Shown here: one piece after another, positions 1-5,777 of the stretch
How the letters are laid out: each line of letters begins with the position of its first letter
Numbering within the stretch: the stretch's first letter is position 1
DNA from: Propionibacteriaceae bacterium
GTDB taxonomy: Bacteria > Actinomycetota > Actinomycetes > Propionibacteriales > Propionibacteriaceae
Direction: 5' to 3'
DNA length: 64,000 nucleotides
Assembly: GCA_031272505.1 (NCBI GenBank)
Contig: JAISTQ010000054.1
Span: 1-64,000, forward strand
Notes under the pieces: generated by a model
Database searches by the model: none
What the model saw: the letters and a program-made list of their open reading frames with translations, nothing else
What the model was told of the DNA's origin: nothing
Position numbers and translations under genes: made by a program

Positions 1-276
1 GCGGCGTTCTCCTACCTCGTCAACAACACCGACGACCACCTGCGCAACCACGGAATGCTGCGCGCGAAACACGGCTGGCGGCTCGCCCCCGCCTTCGACC
101 TCAATCCCGACCCGGACACGCTTACCCACGCCACCTCCGTCGCCGGCGCGACCACCCGCGCGGAAGCCCTGGCCGCCCTCCCCGAAGTCGCCGACAACTT
201 CGGCCTCAGCCGCCCCACCGCCACCGCGATCTTGGCCGAACTCTCCGACAAATGCGCCAACCGACACTTCGCCTGA
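1..276 (+). pseudogene. HipA-like kinase, C-terminal fragment
   Basis: The gene enters from outside the window; 91 residues remain and are read from base 1. NNTDDHLRNHG followed by GWRLAPAFDLNP matches the catalytic loop and metal-binding (SPAYD-like) segment of HipA-family serine/threonine kinases, the toxin halves of HipBA-type systems. After the DLNP segment only about 56 residues follow, whereas HipA proteins usually have about 100, so the C-terminal helices look shortened. The stop codon (274-276) lies two bases before a repeated sequence at 279, which suggests that insertion or recombination of that repeat cut the 3' end. Whether the kinase is active, and whether a HipB partner lies upstream, cannot be seen. 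Confidence 0.7.
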
Positions 277-278
277 CA

Positions 279-369
279 GTTCAGATTTGAGTTGTTGTAG
301 TTCCGACGGCGTGTCAACTACAAGAACTCATCACCGAACCCCAGATCAGGCTCGGTGCGCGGCCGCCCA
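279..369. repeat. 91-bp direct repeat, copy 1 (with inverted repeat)
   Basis: The first 69 bases (279-347) are identical to 2368-2436, and similarity continues to about 369/2458. The repeat contains an inverted pair, GTTGTTGTAGTT and AACTACAAGAAC (11 of 12 positions pair), around a 13-base loop. It abuts the end of the HipA-like fragment on one side and the broken end of the nucleotidyltransferase gene on the other. It could be a recombination footprint, an attachment-like site or a small non-autonomous element; no transposase is present. Confidence 0.8.
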
Positions 370-379
370 GGGCGCTACT

Positions 380-706
380 TCACTTTGGCGCTGGTCTTGG
401 TGGCCGACCAAGCCCCATACAGCGAGCCCTTGTAGTCGCCACCCCGTCAAGATAGAACCCGAAACTCTCATCAAACTGGGACAGCTCCCCGGCAACCCCT
501 TCGAGAACATCCGCCAACGCCGCTGTTTGCTCATGCGTGGCGGCCTCGGGAAGAATGTCGATCTCACGCGACATGGTAGCCTCGGCGGGCAAGTCTTCAT
601 CGGTGAAGGAGCCCAGGATCGACTGGGAGCCGATCACGATCACATGATCCGAGTCGATGGCTGCGCAGGCAGCGCGAATTGAGTGGTAGAACTGCTCTTG
701 ATTCAC
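380..706 (-). pseudogene. Nucleotidyltransferase (toxin-like), C-terminally truncated
   Basis: A 108-residue reading frame whose N-terminal half looks like a small nucleotidyltransferase-fold protein: a GSQS motif at residues 26-29 and EID at 48-50, the spacing expected for the GS...(D/E)x(D/E) metal site of this fold. Related proteins (DUF6036 or AbiEii-like) are often the toxin half of toxin-antitoxin or abortive-infection pairs and transfer nucleotides to RNA or protein targets. The start codon overlaps the stop of the upstream XRE gene by 4 bases (703-706), so the two are translationally coupled. After about residue 90 the sequence turns into low-complexity RPPRPAP, close to repeat copy 1. 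The gene is therefore probably truncated and likely inactive. The exact family is an inference. Confidence 0.55.
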
Positions 707-1221
707 TTGAGGGACTCCAACACTTGGAGGCGTTCGGATTCGGAGAGGATTCCGGCGAACGGGGAAACCTCGCGCATCTGTTTGCCGTAGGTACCCACGT
801 CCAGCAGTGCGATGCGGATGCGCTTGACGTCACGGGCTTGGATGAGAGCCTTCCAGCGGGCGACGCGGCTAAGGTGCGGTTCGCCCCGGTTGTGCTGTTC
901 CAGCTTCGCCAGATTGGACGATACTTTCCCCTCCCATGCTTGCAGGGCCGCCTCGTCGAGCTTGCGAGAAATCTGACGGTGCAGCGCCCAGCTACGTTTC
1001 TCGGCCTTGGTGAAAACCGGCACCATCGCGCGCACCTCGAAGTGTGCCTCGAATCCCAACGCGCTGAGCAGCATCCGCGCCATCTCCTGAGACATGCCTG
1101 CTTTCCCAGCTAGATAGTAGCTGATCCGCCCTTGGCTCACCCCTGTCAGCGCAGACAACTCAACCTGTGTCACCGCCGACTCCCGCATCGCATCGCGGAT
1201 CGCCGTTTCCAAACTCTCCAT
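703..1221 (-). CDS. XRE-family HTH regulator, probable antitoxin
   Basis: A 172-residue protein with a helix-turn-helix near the N-terminus (about residues 17-52: VTQVELSALTGVSQGRISYYL), typical of XRE/Cro-type DNA-binding proteins. The rest, rich in basic and leucine residues, is not assigned. It is the first gene of a two-gene operon; its stop overlaps the start of a nucleotidyltransferase frame by 4 bases, the arrangement seen in many toxin-antitoxin pairs. A perfect AT-rich palindrome (1228-1250) lies just upstream of the ATG at 1221, so the protein very probably represses its own operon. No Shine-Dalgarno sequence is visible and the palindrome contains a TATGAT-like -10 element on the minus strand, so the mRNA may have almost no leader. 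Alternative: an orphan regulator whose partner has decayed. Confidence 0.75.
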   Translation of the reverse strand: MESLETAIRDAMRESAVTQVELSALTGVSQGRISYYLAGKAGMSQEMARMLLSALGFEAHFEVRAMVPVFTKAEKRSWALHRQISRKLDEAALQAWEGKVSSNLAKLEQHNRGEPHLSRVARWKALIQARDVKRIRIALLDVGTYGKQMREVSPFAGILSESERLQVLESLK

Positions 1222-1227
1222 AACCCA

Positions 1228-1250
1228 AATATATCATATCTTGATATATT
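1228..1250 (-). promoter_or_regulatory. Palindromic operator/promoter of the XRE operon
   Basis: Perfect 9-bp inverted repeat AATATATCA-tatct-TGATATATT in otherwise GC-rich DNA, 7 bases upstream of the XRE start codon. It overlaps a TATGAT -10-like hexamer on the minus strand, as expected for an autoregulatory site of an XRE antitoxin. Binding by this protein is inferred. Confidence 0.7.
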
Positions 1251-1306
1251 CATCTGCTGAGCAACAGGCTAACTCTTAGCGAACACGTCACTTATGCCAG
1301 GCCAAT

Positions 1307-1334
1307 TTGACATGGATGGCGCAGGTGTTATAAG
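1307..1334 (+). promoter_or_regulatory. Near-consensus housekeeping promoter
   Basis: TTGACA (1307-1312), a 16-base spacer, then TATAAG (1329-1334): a perfect -35 and a 5-of-6 -10. It points right, into about 1 kb without a credible coding region, so the transcript starting near 1341 should be non-coding. Confidence 0.65.
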
Positions 1335-1955
1335 TTGCTCTACTCGCCACAGACCAGCGAAAGGAGGTGGCTGGGTGAGTTACTCAGATGAAGGCGGAAG
1401 TTCCGTCTTGGCTGGTAGCCGATCACAGATGCGATTCTGTCGGTTGTTTGACAACTCAATAGGCTTGTACTTGTCCCAGGCCTCCGCAAGGCGGTCTGGT
1501 TAAATCTGCGTCAAGTCGGCGCAGTTGGCGCTAGCCAGAGCGGCTGGAGCCAAGATTCACGAGTTTCGGGGCATGGCCCATATGCCGTCGTGAGGCGGTG
1601 AAAGACGAGGTTGCCACCTCGTCGCCCGGCAACGGGTAGCCCATGCAAACCGACTGTGTGCCATGTGCCAGGGGTGCGTGGCCGATGTCAATAGCCGTGG
1701 TGAGGGATGGCGAATGCTGACCTCAGGGAGCGTACGCAGTTCCCGGCCACATTCAAGGTGACGGACGTCGAGCAGGAGGAAGGGTGAGAAGTCCGAGGCG
1801 TCAACCAAGGGCGGCACCCACGAACACCTGAACGGGAACGGCGGTTTTCGGGAGGGTCAAGCGTGTGAGTACCTGACCAGGAAAACACAGAGAAGGCGTT
1901 CGGCATTCGGTTGGCTCAAAAGGCCAATGGAACCGCTGGGAGAGCACGTCTTCGG

Positions 1956-2028
1956 CATCAAGTAGCTCAAAAGGTAGAGCGTCTGGCTCGACACCAGAAG
2001 GTTGCGGGTTCAATTCCCGTCTCGACTG
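1956..2028 (+). tRNA. tRNA-like fold inside the ncRNA, degenerate acceptor
   Basis: D-arm GCTC-AAAAGGTA-GAGC, anticodon arm TCTGG-CTCGACA-CCAGA, a five-base variable region, and T-arm GCGGG-TTCAATT-CCCGT are all intact, with T8, A9, GG in the D-loop and TTCAA in the T-loop. The formal anticodon is CGA (Ser), but a short variable loop and C37 are wrong for tRNA-Ser. The 5' acceptor strand (1956-1962) pairs with 2021-2027 at only four of seven positions, and no CCA is encoded. It is better read as a tRNA-like module or tRNA relic than as a working tRNA. Confidence 0.4.
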
Positions 2029-2307
2029 AAGCGAAAGTCTCTCCCCGTCAGGAGTGCGAAAGTGCCTTAATGCTCGACGGAGCAATCCGAATCGAGCGCT
2101 TGCGCAGCTCGCAAGGCTGTGCAGGTTCCATCAGGAGTAGTGCAGCGCAGCGGTTTGGCCGCCGTTGCGCGAAGCGAAAGTGGTGGAGTAGCCCCTGACG
2201 TAAGGATTGATTGGCCTAAGCAATCAGGCATGGAAGCTACTGTGGGGACACAGTGGAAAAGAAGGCAACGGGGGAATCCCCCGGTAAACCGACGAAAGGC
2301 TTCTAAT

Positions 2308-2332
2308 TAGGTGGGGTATTCCCACCCACCTA
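2308..2332 (+). terminator. Hairpin closing the ncRNA region
   Basis: TAGGTGGG and CCCACCTA form a perfect 8-bp stem around nine bases. No T-run follows, so this is a weak intrinsic terminator at best, or the 3' boundary of the RNA. Confidence 0.4.
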
Positions 2333-2367
2333 AACAAACCCCCATGCGGCCCCCCCATCAACCCTGC

Positions 2368-2458
2368 GTTCAGATTTGAGTTGTTGTAGTTCCGACGGCG
2401 TGTCAACTACAAGAACTCATCACCGAACCCCAGATCCAGATCGGTGAGCGGCCGCCCA
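2368..2458. repeat. 91-bp direct repeat, copy 2
   Basis: Second copy of the repeat at 279-369, same orientation, 2089 bases further on. It ends shortly before the stop codon of the metallopeptidase gene. Together the copies bracket the XRE/nucleotidyltransferase operon and the non-coding RNA candidate. Confidence 0.8.
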
Positions 2459-2481
2459 CGCAACCCGGCTGCCCGATCAGG

Positions 2482-3441
2482 TTACTTGGGGGGATCCAGG
2501 GAGGGGGCGTTGAAGGTGTTGCATTTGGCGATGGTGCCGTTTTCGTAGCCGGTGGTGAACCAGTAGACGCGCTGCTCGGAGGTGCCGTGGGTGAAGGATT
2601 CGGGGTCGACGTAGCCGGCTTGGGTCTGTTGGATGTGGTCGTCGCCGATGGCGGCGGCGACGTCGATGGCCTGCTGTAGCTGGGTCTGGGTGATCGGCTC
2701 CAGGAAGGTGGTGCCGGTGTCCGGATCGACGGTGGTGGCGGCGTTCCCCGCCCACATGCCGGCCAGGCAATCGGCCATCAACTCGACTTTGACGGATTCC
2801 GAATCGGCGCCGGTGTCCGACGAGTTTTCCAGCAGCCCCAGCTCGTCCTGGATGTGATGGCCCATCTCGTGCGCCACCACGTACTCCTCGGCGAGCGGCC
2901 CGCCGGCGGTGCCGAACTCGGTGCGCAGGTCGTCATAGAAGGAGACGTCTATATATATAGTGCCATCGGACGGGCAATAGAACGGGCCGGAGGCCGCGCT
3001 GGCCTGGCCGCAGCCGGTGGAGATCGCCCCGTCAAATGAGTAGACGCCCGGCAGCGTGTATTTGACGCCCTCCTCCTTGGGCAGTTCCGTCGCCCAGTAG
3101 GCGTCCAGGGCTTGGATGGTGGCCGAGAGCCGACAGTTGCGATCGGTGTTCGCCTGTTCGGCGGTGCAGGTGTCCACGAAGCCCTCGTCGGAGTTGCCGC
3201 CGCCGGTGATCTGGGTGAGGCCGCCGCTTTCGACGAAGCCGCCCACCATGGAGCCCACCTGTTGGCCGCCGATCAGGTACGCCAGCCCGATGATCAGCAG
3301 CCCGCCCAGTCCGAGGCCGCCGCCGAGCTTCGCCTTCGACGAGCCGCGTCGGACGCGGCCGCCCTCGAAGTTGCCGCCGGGAGAAAATGTCATGCCCATA
3401 GCGTAGTGGCTGACGACGGGGGTTGCGTTCGCTTCGCTCAC
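2482..3441 (-). CDS. Neutral zinc metallopeptidase, membrane-anchored (YpfJ-like)
   Basis: A 319-residue protein of the putative neutral zinc metallopeptidase family (Pfam Zn_peptidase, E. coli YpfJ type). A short cytoplasmic N-terminus and one Gly/Leu-rich membrane segment (about residues 40-58) place the catalytic domain outside the cell. The zinc motif HEMGH is at 191-195, with E192 as general base; a downstream ELMADCLAG segment (220-228) probably supplies the third ligand. Cysteines at 92, 103, 144 and 156 may form disulfides. Substrate unknown. The GTG at 3441 is favoured by GGGAGGA nine bases upstream. However, residues 1-15 derive from a dispersed repeat, and family members usually begin near MTFSPGG (ATG at 3393), so that start is possible. 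It is convergent with nothing and divergent from the riboflavin operon. Confidence 0.88.
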   Translation of the reverse strand: MSEANATPVVSHYAMGMTFSPGGNFEGGRVRRGSSKAKLGGGLGLGGLLIIGLAYLIGGQQVGSMVGGFVESGGLTQITGGGNSDEGFVDTCTAEQANTDRNCRLSATIQALDAYWATELPKEEGVKYTLPGVYSFDGAISTGCGQASAASGPFYCPSDGTIYIDVSFYDDLRTEFGTAGGPLAEEYVVAHEMGHHIQDELGLLENSSDTGADSESVKVELMADCLAGMWAGNAATTVDPDTGTTFLEPITQTQLQQAIDVAAAIGDDHIQQTQAGYVDPESFTHGTSEQRVYWFTTGYENGTIAKCNTFNAPSLDPPK

Positions 3442-3450
3442 ACTTTTGTG

Positions 3451-3513
3451 TCCTCCCTAATGCCTCCGGCATGGTCGGACTGGATCCCCGACCTTCGGTC
3501 GAGGATGACGGGG
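3451..3513 (+). repeat. REP-like palindromic extragenic repeat
   Basis: Contains GACTGGATCCCCG-acc-TTCGG-t-CGAGGATGACGG in two adjacent parts. The same element recurs inverted at 18804-18876 and in shorter form at 40598-40640 and 4636-4665. Its left end overlaps the ribosome site of the metallopeptidase gene. Confidence 0.7.
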
Positions 3514-3629
3514 AAAAGGGAACGAGAAGGTCCTGTCGATGACGGGGAAAGGGTGAGGGGGTCCGTTGGTGACGGGGTGGGGGTGAGAGGCCCGCATCGA
3601 TGGCGATAGATGCGGTAGGATTTGGGGAA
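3514..3629. other. Intergenic region before the FMN riboswitch
   Basis: G-rich, with two imperfect copies of a TGACGGGG...GGTGAG motif and a perfect 7-bp hairpin CCGCATC/GATGCGG (3592-3615). A TAGGAT (3616-3621) could be the -10 of the riboflavin operon, but no convincing -35 is seen. Confidence 0.35.
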
Positions 3630-3762
3630 GTGCTCCGGGGTCGGTGAAAGTCCGAACCGGCGGTGAACGGGGTAAAGCCCGCAGCCCGCGAGCCACGTAA
3701 ATGCGTGGTTGATCTGGTGCGAATCCAGAGCCGACGGTTAAAGTCCGGATGGGAGGAAGCAC
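3630..3762 (+). promoter_or_regulatory. FMN riboswitch (RFN element)
   Basis: The conserved RFN blocks occur in order: GGTCGGTGAAAGTCC, GAACCGGCGGT, AAAGCCCGC, GCGAGCC, GATCTGGTG, AATCCAGAGCCGACGG, AAAGTCCGGATGGGAGG. The closing P1 stem is formed by GTGCT (3630-3634) and AGCAC (3758-3762). These elements bind flavin mononucleotide and shut off riboflavin synthesis or uptake genes when FMN is plentiful. It sits just upstream of the ribX start, so uptake is predicted to be on only when flavin is scarce. Confidence 0.96.
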
Positions 3763-3764
3763 TG

Positions 3765-3786
3765 GGCGGCGGCTTTTGCCGTTGCC
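3765..3786 (+). terminator. Riboswitch expression-platform hairpin
   Basis: GGCGGCGGC-TTTT-GCCGTTGCC, a 9-bp stem with two wobble pairs, directly follows the aptamer and is followed by ATCTTT. It ends 30 bases before the ribX start. It probably acts as the FMN-dependent terminator; an anti-terminator partner was not worked out. Confidence 0.6.
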
Positions 3787-3815
3787 ATCTTTGCGCCCCG
3801 GAGTTGGGAGGCGCG

Positions 3816-4568
3816 ATGAGTCGGACACTCACCACATTCGTCGCCCCACTGGGGCTGTTTGTGACGCTGGTGCTGGCCTGGTGGGCGGTGGCCGCCGTGT
3901 CTCCGCCGTATTTGCTGCCCGGCCCGGCTCCGACGGCGGCGCGGCTTGGCAGCGAGCTGCTGGGCGCGTCACTGTGGCAGCACCTGGGCTGGACGCTCGC
4001 CGAAGCCTTTGGCGGTTGCCTGCTGGGGGCGGCGGTGGCGCTCCCGTTGGCGCTGCTGATCCATCGCTCGAAGCTGGTGTCGGCGGCGGTGAATCCGTTC
4101 CTGGGCGCCACCCAGGCGATCCCGGCGATCGCGCTGGCCCCGCTGTTGGTGCTCTGGATCGGCTACGGGATGGGCGCGGTCGTCATCCTGTGCGCCTTGA
4201 TGGTGTTCTTCCCGATTCTGATCTCCGCCCGGTTGGGGCTCAAACACGTCAACCACGAACTGGTGGAGGCGGCGCGGTTGGACGGCGCGGGTTCGGCGCA
4301 GTTGTTCTGGCAGTTGGAAGGCCCGCTGGCGCTGCCCGCCGCGTTGGCCGGCATCCGCAATGGCTTCACGCTGTCGATCACCGGCGCGGTGGTGGGGGAG
4401 ATGGTGATGGGGGGCAACGGCCTCGGCACGCTGCTCACCGTGCAGCGCGACGCGGTGGACACCACCGGCATGTTCGCGTCCTTGATCGTGCTGTGCGTCT
4501 TCGCCGGCGGGATTTACTCCGGGGTACGCGCCCTGGATCATGCGGTATCAAGAAAGATAGGAGTATAG
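3816..4568 (+). CDS. ribX: ABC transporter permease, riboflavin uptake (RibX-like)
   Basis: A 250-residue integral membrane protein of the binding-protein-dependent permease family (BPD_transp_1), with about six hydrophobic segments. The EAA loop that docks the ATPase is visible at about residues 147-185 (ELVEAARLDGAGSAQLFW...GPLALPAALAGIRNG). The ATG at 3816 is chosen because GGGAGG lies at 3806-3811 and the first membrane segment follows directly. Its position behind an FMN riboswitch and in front of an NMT1/THI5-like lipoprotein matches the RibXY type of riboflavin importer; without the riboswitch it would be called a ThiX-like thiamine-precursor permease. The stop is two bases before the ribY start, so the genes are co-transcribed. 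No ATPase gene is adjacent. Confidence 0.85.
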   Translation: MSRTLTTFVAPLGLFVTLVLAWWAVAAVSPPYLLPGPAPTAARLGSELLGASLWQHLGWTLAEAFGGCLLGAAVALPLALLIHRSKLVSAAVNPFLGATQAIPAIALAPLLVLWIGYGMGAVVILCALMVFFPILISARLGLKHVNHELVEAARLDGAGSAQLFWQLEGPLALPAALAGIRNGFTLSITGAVVGEMVMGGNGLGTLLTVQRDAVDTTGMFASLIVLCVFAGGIYSGVRALDHAVSRKIGV

Positions 4569-4570
4569 AG

Positions 4571-5626
4571 ATGAGAAGTGCTCGCTACGCTCACGCGGGT
4601 TTTGTTCGTCGGAGTGCCTTCGGCTCCTCCTCGACCGATTCCCGGGCTATGCCCGAGAATGACGGGTTGAGGCTGAGGTTTCATGCGTTGCTTGCTATGA
4701 CACTGGCGATGATGTTGGCGGTGACGGGGTGTGCGGGGCAGCCGGAGACGGTGCAGGCGGTGGTCGGGTTGTCGTATATCCCGAACATCCAGTTTGGGCC
4801 GGTGTATGTGGCGGACGCGCAGGGCTGGGGCGGGAACGAGTCGATTTCGATCAGGCATCATGGCGCGGACGAGGGGTTGTTCACGGCATTGGCGGCTGGC
4901 GAGGAGCAGTTCGTGATCGCGGCCGGCGACGAGGGCCTACAGGCGGCGGAGCAGGGCATCGAGCTGGTGGCGGTCGCCCCCTACTACCTGGAGTACCCGG
5001 TGCGCATCATCGTCCCCGCCGAATCCGACATCACCGAATTAGCGGATTTACAAGGGAAAACGATCGGATTGCCGGGTAAATATGGGGAATCTTGGTTTGG
5101 GCTTTTGGTGGCATTGGACACCGCCGGTTTGAGCCAGGAAGATGTGGAGATCCAAGAGATCGGCTACACCGCGCAGGCGGCCCTGCCCACCGGCAAGGTG
5201 GATGCCGTGGTGGGATTCATCAATAACGATTTTGTGCAATTCCAGGCGGCGGGCGTAAATGTCCGCGCCTTGGAAGTCGCCCCCGATTCCGTCCCATTAG
5301 TGTCAGCCACCTTATTTACCACTTCAGAGTTTTATCAGAAACATAAAGATGTGGTTGAGACTGTGAAATCTTTCCTTCAAAAGGGAATAACGGAAAGCGT
5401 TGAAAATCCTGAGGCCGCCATCGAGGCGGCGGTGGATTACATCCCGAGTTTCAACGAGTCCGCGCAGCAGGCCGCCCGCGTCACCTTGGACGCCACGTTG
5501 GCGCTCATGGTTGACGCCGATGGGAACGTCCCAACGGCACTTGACGAGGGGCAATGGCAAGAGATGGGCGAGTTCCTGCAAGACGTGGGAGTGTTGCGGG
5601 AAAAATCCCGCGTGACGTTCTCATGA
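4571..5626 (+). CDS. ribY: Riboflavin-binding lipoprotein (RibY-like, NMT1/THI5 family)
   Basis: A 351-residue substrate-binding lipoprotein. The ATG at 4571 has AGGAG seven bases upstream. The lipobox LAVTGC places the lipidated Cys at residue 54, and the mature part (VVGLSYIPNIQFGPVYVADAQGW onward) has the NMT1/THI5-like fold used by transporters of thiamine precursors and riboflavin. The FMN riboswitch upstream points to riboflavin. Residues 2 to about 33 ahead of the signal peptide are odd: they are translated from a dispersed intergenic repeat, giving a Ser/Arg-rich leader. An alternative start is the ATG at residue 27 (4649). Bases 5035-5410 have clearly lower G+C than the rest. A perfect GCGGGA/TCCCGC hairpin lies in the last codons (about 5596-5611). 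Confidence 0.84.
   Translation: MRSARYAHAGFVRRSAFGSSSTDSRAMPENDGLRLRFHALLAMTLAMMLAVTGCAGQPETVQAVVGLSYIPNIQFGPVYVADAQGWGGNESISIRHHGADEGLFTALAAGEEQFVIAAGDEGLQAAEQGIELVAVAPYYLEYPVRIIVPAESDITELADLQGKTIGLPGKYGESWFGLLVALDTAGLSQEDVEIQEIGYTAQAALPTGKVDAVVGFINNDFVQFQAAGVNVRALEVAPDSVPLVSATLFTTSEFYQKHKDVVETVKSFLQKGITESVENPEAAIEAAVDYIPSFNESAQQAARVTLDATLALMVDADGNVPTALDEGQWQEMGEFLQDVGVLREKSRVTFS
4577..4665 (+). repeat. Dispersed repeat inside the ribY leader
   Basis: The segment with GCTCGCTACGC, TGTTCGTCGGAGTGCCT, and the ATTCCCGGGCTATGCCCGAGAATGACGG stem (split here: ATTCCCGGGC / GCCCGAGAAT / GACGG) also occurs inverted in the intergenic stretch around 19440-19503, and its stem resembles the REP-like family at 3451 and 18804. 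It is read in frame as ribY codons 3-33. Confidence 0.65.
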
Positions 5627-5777
5627 TGGAGGACGTGTTTACCGAAACCGGTTTTACAAGGTAAGGTGTCAAGCAACGTACACCTGATTTCCGCGTAGGG
5701 TTGGAGCTTTTCGCGGTTTTTAGGTGGTACTTGCCTGTCCACAAAAGTGGGTGGGTTCCTGCACGCCAGGGGGATCA
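5627..5777 (+). other. Leader region of giant adhesin gene 1
   Basis: Contains a 10-bp palindrome AAACCGGTTT (5645-5654) and a 6-bp hairpin AGGTGT/ACACCT (5664-5685). The ribosome site AGGGGG (5768-5773) precedes the ATG at 5778. No confident promoter was found. Confidence 0.35.

Larger units (their letters stand above)
1341..2332 (+). ncRNA. Candidate large structured non-coding RNA (~1 kb)
   Basis: No open frame here resembles a protein, but the sequence is full of strong hairpins. Examples are AAGGCGGA/TCCGTCTT (one wobble pair), GACGAGGT-TGCC-ACCTCGTC (perfect 8 bp), CCCG-GCAA-CGGG, CGGA-GCAA-TCCG nested inside GCTCGA/TCGAGC, CTTGCG/CGCAAG, GCGCAGCGG/CCGTTGCGC, TGATTG/CAATCA, ACTGTG-GGGA-CACAGT and CGGGGG/CCCCCG. 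Several are capped by GNRA tetraloops. A near-consensus promoter lies at the left end, a hairpin closes the right end, and a tRNA-like fold sits at 1956-2028. Size, density of structure and the tRNA association resemble large ornate RNAs such as GOLLD or ROOL, but I cannot establish homology. A degenerate group II intron is the main alternative; I see no domain V and no reverse transcriptase. Ends are approximate. Confidence 0.6.

Noticed and set aside
279-320. CRISPR repeat
   Set aside because: The partly palindromic segment looks like one, but there are only two copies 2 kb apart, with no spacers and no cas genes.
370-440. Remnant frame ending YKGSLYGAWSATKTSAKVK on the minus strand
   Set aside because: It looks protein-like and may be the tail of a lost gene, but only about 20 residues remain after an in-frame stop, too little to assign.
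1294-2310. Small plus- and minus-strand open frames in the RNA region (for example 1294-1503, 1557-2085 and 1911-2310)
   Set aside because: Residue composition is random-looking, there are no motifs, frames overlap one another, and they run through strong hairpins.
1341-2332. Group II intron
   Set aside because: The hairpin-rich RNA style is similar, but no domain V motif and no reverse transcriptase/maturase frame were found. Kept only as an alternative to test.
1-5626. Prophage or integrative element with its own genes
   Set aside because: No integrase, transposase, capsid or conjugation gene is present in the window.
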